DNA from: Chloroflexaceae bacterium UBA1466 | GTDB taxonomy: Bacteria > Chloroflexota > Chloroflexia > Chloroflexales > Chloroflexaceae | Length of the DNA stretch: 8,192 nucleotides | NCBI GenBank assembly: GCA_002325605.1 | Contig: DCSM01000019.1 | Coordinates: forward strand, 295-8,486 | Direction of reading: 5' to 3' | Shown here: piece after piece, positions 4,829 to 8,192 of the stretch | Position numbering within the stretch: the first letter of the stretch is position 1 | How the letters are laid out: each line of letters opens with the position of its first letter | Program-made: the position numbers and the translations under genes | The notes under the pieces: model-generated | The model's input: only the letters and a program-made list of their open reading frames with translations | The model's database searches: none | What the model was told of the DNA's origin: nothing

Positions 4829-6205
4829 CTAGCGGGGCTGCACGCCTGGCCCATAGATGTAGAAATCGGCCCAGGGTTTGTAGTTTGTCTTGAAGGAATC
4901 TTGGTGCAAAACTCGCCCGTTAGGTAAGGTCACGGTGCGATTATAAACCACATCCATTCCCGCCCGACCATGCACAAGCTGTTGCGTTGTCCCTCTGGGC
5001 AAACTGGCGTTGTATTCCCAAACAGCGGGGCCTGGCTCCGTGCGGTTGCTGACGTAAGGCCCGTCATACTTTGCGCTGCGCCCGTCGCTATGGCCCCAAA
5101 TTTGGAAGGTCACGGTTGCAGCTTGCACGTTGGAACTTGAAACAAGATAGATGGGGCCTGAAGTATCATTTATCCAGCGCAGATTAGGCGAAGGATCATA
5201 GACCGTAGCATCAAAGCCGAGGATGTTCTCATAGAAGTTGATCACAAAGGTATGCCCATGGCGCTCGGTGATTTTCAAACCCGCATTGGAAACAGCACGG
5301 AAGAGAGTTGTAGCTACTTGGCACAACCCCCCCGCGACAACCTTCTCCAGCCGATTGCCTACAATCGCGTAGCCATCAACAAACCCGTTCCTTTCACTGA
5401 AGTCCCCCGAATTATTGAAAGAAAACTCAGTGTTGGCGGGAACGACCTTCCCATTCAGCAAGGCCGTGGCGCGAGCGATATTAAACTCCCGTTCGCGGAG
5501 GGAAGTGGCAAAGCTAGTCGTTGCTTCGCCCAGCAAGGTGATCCGGGGAGCCGCATTCATCGCCCCTTTGGCAGCAGGGTAAAGTTCTATCAACTTTCGG
5601 CCAAGTTTGGCAATTTCTACCTCTTTGCCCGTACCTGTGGACTCTGGATGATGAATGAATTTCCCTCGCTCAAAGTATTGAACTAAGTAGGTCATCCGAT
5701 CAGTGTAGTTGATCTCGACCAATTCTTCAGAGATTGGGTAGCCCCAAATTTCCACCCCGCCCAGCTTTTCCCACGTATTTTGGAAGGCCCCCCCAAGGGT
5801 ATGGCCCGATTTGGCAAAGAAGGTTCGCTTGGGGTCCGAAGAGGCCGTTAAGCGTTGGAAAGCAGGGTCTTTGTTCTCTAACGTCAGCAGACTCCCCAAG
5901 CGGGTGAGGGAGATTGAGTTTTGGTCGAGATGGAATTCAAAGCGGGCCCGTTCAAAGTATTGAACGTTCAACCCCGTCTCAGTGTCGGTGATAACTTCGG
6001 TCAAAGGTAGCCCAAAGATCGCAAGGCCACCGTGAGCATCAAAGAACTTCTTAGCTTCAAAGCTGACCGTATGCCCCGTTTCAGGGAAGTAGGCGAAAGC
6101 GGCATTTTCAACCGCGAGCGGGGCCGCTTTGGCGGACGAAGCTGGCCAGCCCAGAAGGGGTAGAATAAGGACCAGCGTGAGGAACCAGAAGAGTCGTTTG
6201 TTCAT
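4829..6205 (-). CDS. secreted VanW-domain protein, copy 2 (upstream paralogue)
   Basis: A 458-residue paralogue of the neighbouring gene, about 70 percent identical by eye along its full length. The signal peptide covers residues 1-28 (NKRLFWF..., SAKAAP). The two surface-type modules lie at about 36-92 (FAYFPETGH, GGLAIFGLPLTE) and 128-187 (RTFFAKSGH, GGVEIWGYPISEE, VQYFERGKF). The VanW domain spans about 225-362, with FSFNNSGDF (261-269), GGLCQVATTLF (292-302) and ERHGHT (314-319). The C-terminal G5-like strand segment is RAGMDVVYNRTVTLPNGRVL. In the hallmark motif Ser is replaced by Ala (CQVATT against CQVSTT). The second module has FAKSGH where copy 1 keeps FPEAGH. The ATG at 6205 is set by AGAGGT (6212-6217) 6 nt upstream. 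Only 28 nt separate it from the helicase stop and no promoter is evident there, so it may be co-transcribed with the helicase. Confidence 0.88.
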   Translation of the reverse strand: MNKRLFWFLTLVLILPLLGWPASSAKAAPLAVENAAFAYFPETGHTVSFEAKKFFDAHGGLAIFGLPLTEVITDTETGLNVQYFERARFEFHLDQNSISLTRLGSLLTLENKDPAFQRLTASSDPKRTFFAKSGHTLGGAFQNTWEKLGGVEIWGYPISEELVEINYTDRMTYLVQYFERGKFIHHPESTGTGKEVEIAKLGRKLIELYPAAKGAMNAAPRITLLGEATTSFATSLREREFNIARATALLNGKVVPANTEFSFNNSGDFSERNGFVDGYAIVGNRLEKVVAGGLCQVATTLFRAVSNAGLKITERHGHTFVINFYENILGFDATVYDPSPNLRWINDTSGPIYLVSSSNVQAATVTFQIWGHSDGRSAKYDGPYVSNRTEPGPAVWEYNASLPRGTTQQLVHGRAGMDVVYNRTVTLPNGRVLHQDSFKTNYKPWADFYIYGPGVQPR

Positions 6206-6233
6206 TGTTCAACCTCTACCATTGTTTAGCGAT

Positions 6234-8192
6234 TTACGGTTCAAGTTGTTCAAGCTTGGCAAGGTTTGCCAGCATCCGTTTCTGACCTTTGAAGAGAAAA
6301 TCTACCGTAACCTCCTCATCATCTTCGACCAACTTGCTGCTTACAACCACCCCTTCCCCAAACCGTTGATGCCGGACCCGTTGCCCAGGGAGAAAAATCC
6401 TTTCTGTTGGCCCAGAGCTTAGGACAGAACCTTTGCTAGAGATGGGCGAATTCAAACGCCGAGGTTCAGAAGGCCCTTGATTACTAAGGGGCGCAACAAG
6501 GCGCGGGCCGTTGCGCGGAACCAAAGTATTTTCGGGCGGCTGGACAAGCTTCTTGGGTTGGGCCGGACGGTTGATAAGGTCGGGGGGAATATCGGCGAGA
6601 AAGCGCGACGGGGTACTTGTAATCCATTGCCCATAAAATGACCGCCGAAAAGTATAAAGTAAGTAAAGCCGTTCCTTTGCACGGGTGGCCCCCACGTAGA
6701 AAAGCCGCCGCTCCTCTTCAATGGTATCTTGATTATCAAGGGAGCGACTGTGGGGGAGCAAACCTTCTTCCAAACCGATCAGAAAGACTACGGGATATTC
6801 CAGACCTTTGGCCTGGTGAAGGGTAATACACGTTACGGCCTCCGCCTGATCTTTGAGGCTATCTGTATCTGAAACCAAAGCTACTTCAGCCAGAAAGGTC
6901 GCCAGTTGTTGCTCCCTTGGCAAGCAAGTAAACTCTCCCGCCACGTTGCGTAACTCTAGGATATTTGCCCACTGTTCTTCCCCTTCATCCGGCCCATACT
7001 CCTTCCGCAGAATCTCCTGGAGCTTTAGCTGTTCCAAAAGCGCGTCAATTAAACCAACAAGGTCGAACATGGTACTGATAGCCCTCAAATCCTCAATACT
7101 TTTGAGGAAGGAGAGAAGGGCCTTGCGGGCCCGGGTGTTGAAAGGTACTTGAAGCCCCAGCGGGGTTTCGCCCTGTTCCAAGTTTGCCAAAGCCAGAAGG
7201 GACTGATAGATGGGAACCCCCATCGCGGTAGCCCAGCGCTGAAGCTCGGCTTCAGTTTGGCTGCCAATCCCCCGCCCTGGAGTTGCGAGAACCCGCTCCA
7301 GGCTGACGCGGTCAAAGGGGTTGTGAAGTAAGCGCAGATAAGCCAAAACATCTTTGATCTCCTTGCGCTCGTAGAACCGAATCCCCCCAATGATTTGATA
7401 GCGGAGGCCCCGCGCCAGGAAAGCTTCCTCTAAAGCCCGACTTTGGGCGTTGGTCCGGTAGATAAGGGCAAAATCGTTCAACTGGTAGCTTCCCACCCGC
7501 CGCAACCGTTCAATTTCCGTAACCACTAACCGTGCTTCATCGTCAGGGTCATACCCTTCTTGCAACGAGACCTTTACCCCCACCCGCTTCTCGGTCCAAA
7601 GGCTCTTCAGATACTTCTGCTTTTTCCCTCCCTTGATCACCGCTTGCGCTACGTCAAGGATGGCTTGGGTGCTGCGATAGTTTTGCTCCAGCAGAATCAC
7701 CTGCGCGGTAGGGTAATCGCGTTCAAATTGCAAGATATTCCGCACGTCTGCGCCCCGAAAGGAATAGACGCTCTGATCATTATCCCCAACCACAAAGACA
7801 TTTTGCCCCTGTGCCGCCAGATTCTTCACCAGAAGGTATTGAACCCGATTGGTATCTTGGTACTCATCAACGAGAAGGTAGGTATAGCGCTGCTGATAAG
7901 CCGCTAAAACCTCAGGGAATTGCCGAAAGATTTGCACCGTGGTCATCAGAAGGTCATCAAAATCAAGCGCATTGCTCTCTAGCAACAGTTCTTGATAGCG
8001 CTCGTAGCAAGAAGCCGTAATTTGCTCGGCGAAGTTTTGCTTACTTTGGGCAAACTTTGCTGCGTCAAGCATCTCATTCTTCGCTTTTGAAATCTTATTC
8101 TGAATCGTGCGAGGCAAATTTTGCTTTTCGTCGAGGTTCAAATCGCGGAGAACCCGCTTGACTAAGCGCAGTTGGTCATCCGAATCGTAGAT
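6234..8192 (-). CDS. pcrA: UvrD/PcrA-type superfamily 1 DNA helicase, N-terminus outside window
   Basis: 652 residues are visible; the frame is open at the right edge, so the first 100 or more residues, including the Q motif and Walker A loop, are missing. It is an ATP-driven 3'-5' DNA helicase of repair and replication. Visible residues start IYDSDDQLRLVKR, a PcrA-like 1B-domain segment. Motifs in order (visible numbering): DEYQDT (109-114, Walker B), GDNDQSVYSFRGA (136-148, motif III), EQNYRST (169-175, motif IV), ITLHQAKGLEYPVVF (motif V) and EERRLFYVGATRAKERLYLL (motif VI). After a Pro-rich linker, the end (PGQRVRHQRFGEGVVV, then VDFLFKGQKRMLANLAKLEQL) matches the Tudor-like C-terminal part of PcrA known to contact RNA polymerase. 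An apparent start at 8141 is an internal TTG codon. UvrD is the alternative name; the C-terminal part favours PcrA. Confidence 0.95.
   Translation of the reverse strand: MYDSDDQLRLVKRVLRDLNLDEKQNLPRTIQNKISKAKNEMLDAAKFAQSKQNFAEQITASCYERYQELLLESNALDFDDLLMTTVQIFRQFPEVLAAYQQRYTYLLVDEYQDTNRVQYLLVKNLAAQGQNVFVVGDNDQSVYSFRGADVRNILQFERDYPTAQVILLEQNYRSTQAILDVAQAVIKGGKKQKYLKSLWTEKRVGVKVSLQEGYDPDDEARLVVTEIERLRRVGSYQLNDFALIYRTNAQSRALEEAFLARGLRYQIIGGIRFYERKEIKDVLAYLRLLHNPFDRVSLERVLATPGRGIGSQTEAELQRWATAMGVPIYQSLLALANLEQGETPLGLQVPFNTRARKALLSFLKSIEDLRAISTMFDLVGLIDALLEQLKLQEILRKEYGPDEGEEQWANILELRNVAGEFTCLPREQQLATFLAEVALVSDTDSLKDQAEAVTCITLHQAKGLEYPVVFLIGLEEGLLPHSRSLDNQDTIEEERRLFYVGATRAKERLYLLYTFRRSFYGQWITSTPSRFLADIPPDLINRPAQPKKLVQPPENTLVPRNGPRLVAPLSNQGPSEPRRLNSPISSKGSVLSSGPTERIFLPGQRVRHQRFGEGVVVSSKLVEDDEEVTVDFLFKGQKRMLANLAKLEQLEP

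Noticed and set aside
3626..5686. Two equal-length 144-codon plus-strand open frames at 3626-4060 and 5252-5686, conserved between the VanW copies
   Set aside because: Their similarity follows from the duplicated VanW genes on the other strand; they lack ribosome-binding sites and recognisable protein features.
3197..6205. Vancomycin resistance cluster
   Set aside because: VanW domains are widespread; there are no ligase, dehydrogenase, dipeptidase or two-component genes here.
8139..8141. Start codon for the helicase here
   Set aside because: It is a TTG codon inside a conserved PcrA-like segment; the 17 codons upstream to the window edge are open and match the family, and Walker A is still missing.

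Overview
The window reads as a chromosomal stretch of a bacterium of intermediate GC. Every supported gene is on the minus strand, so transcription runs from position 8192 toward position 1. Several characters point, by inference only, to a Chloroflexota-like host: secreted VanW proteins carrying repeated 'YFPETGH...GGL..fGxPiSE' modules, a lipoprotein sugar-binding protein, and clusters of small palindromic repeats between genes. No rRNA, tRNA, CRISPR array, transposase or phage gene was seen.

In transcriptional order: (1) 8192-6234, a UvrD/PcrA-type superfamily 1 DNA helicase whose N-terminus (with the Walker A motif) lies outside the window. (2) 6205-4829 and 4588-3197, two tandem paralogous secreted VanW-domain proteins, about 70 percent identical by eye. 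(3) 3105-1753, a lipoprotein solute-binding protein of a carbohydrate ABC transporter, without permease or ATPase genes nearby. (4) 1565-837, a DUF1045-like 2H phosphoesterase. (5) 684 to the left edge, an EcsC-like protein that is still open at position 1.

The intergenic DNA is the most distinctive part. The two VanW copies share their ribosome-binding leaders and also homologous downstream flanks. Each flank carries the same kind of promoter, with a TTTAC(A/G) -35 box, a 17-bp spacer and TGG just before the -10 box. This implies a tandem duplication of the gene plus its 3' flank, and the solute-binding protein appears to be expressed from the promoter in the second flank. At the junction of the two copies (4604-4747) sits a roughly 144-bp element with imperfect terminal inverted repeats and CTTTAG-centred palindromes. 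It lies almost exactly at the predicted transcription start of the downstream VanW gene. A second, unrelated repeat cluster fills the 187-bp gap between the solute-binding protein and the phosphoesterase: two direct copies of a 37-38 bp palindrome-bearing unit and one strong 33-nt hairpin.

No single pathway links these genes. The helicase is housekeeping DNA repair. The VanW pair and the solute-binding lipoprotein act at or outside the cell surface. The phosphoesterase and the EcsC-like protein have unknown substrates.
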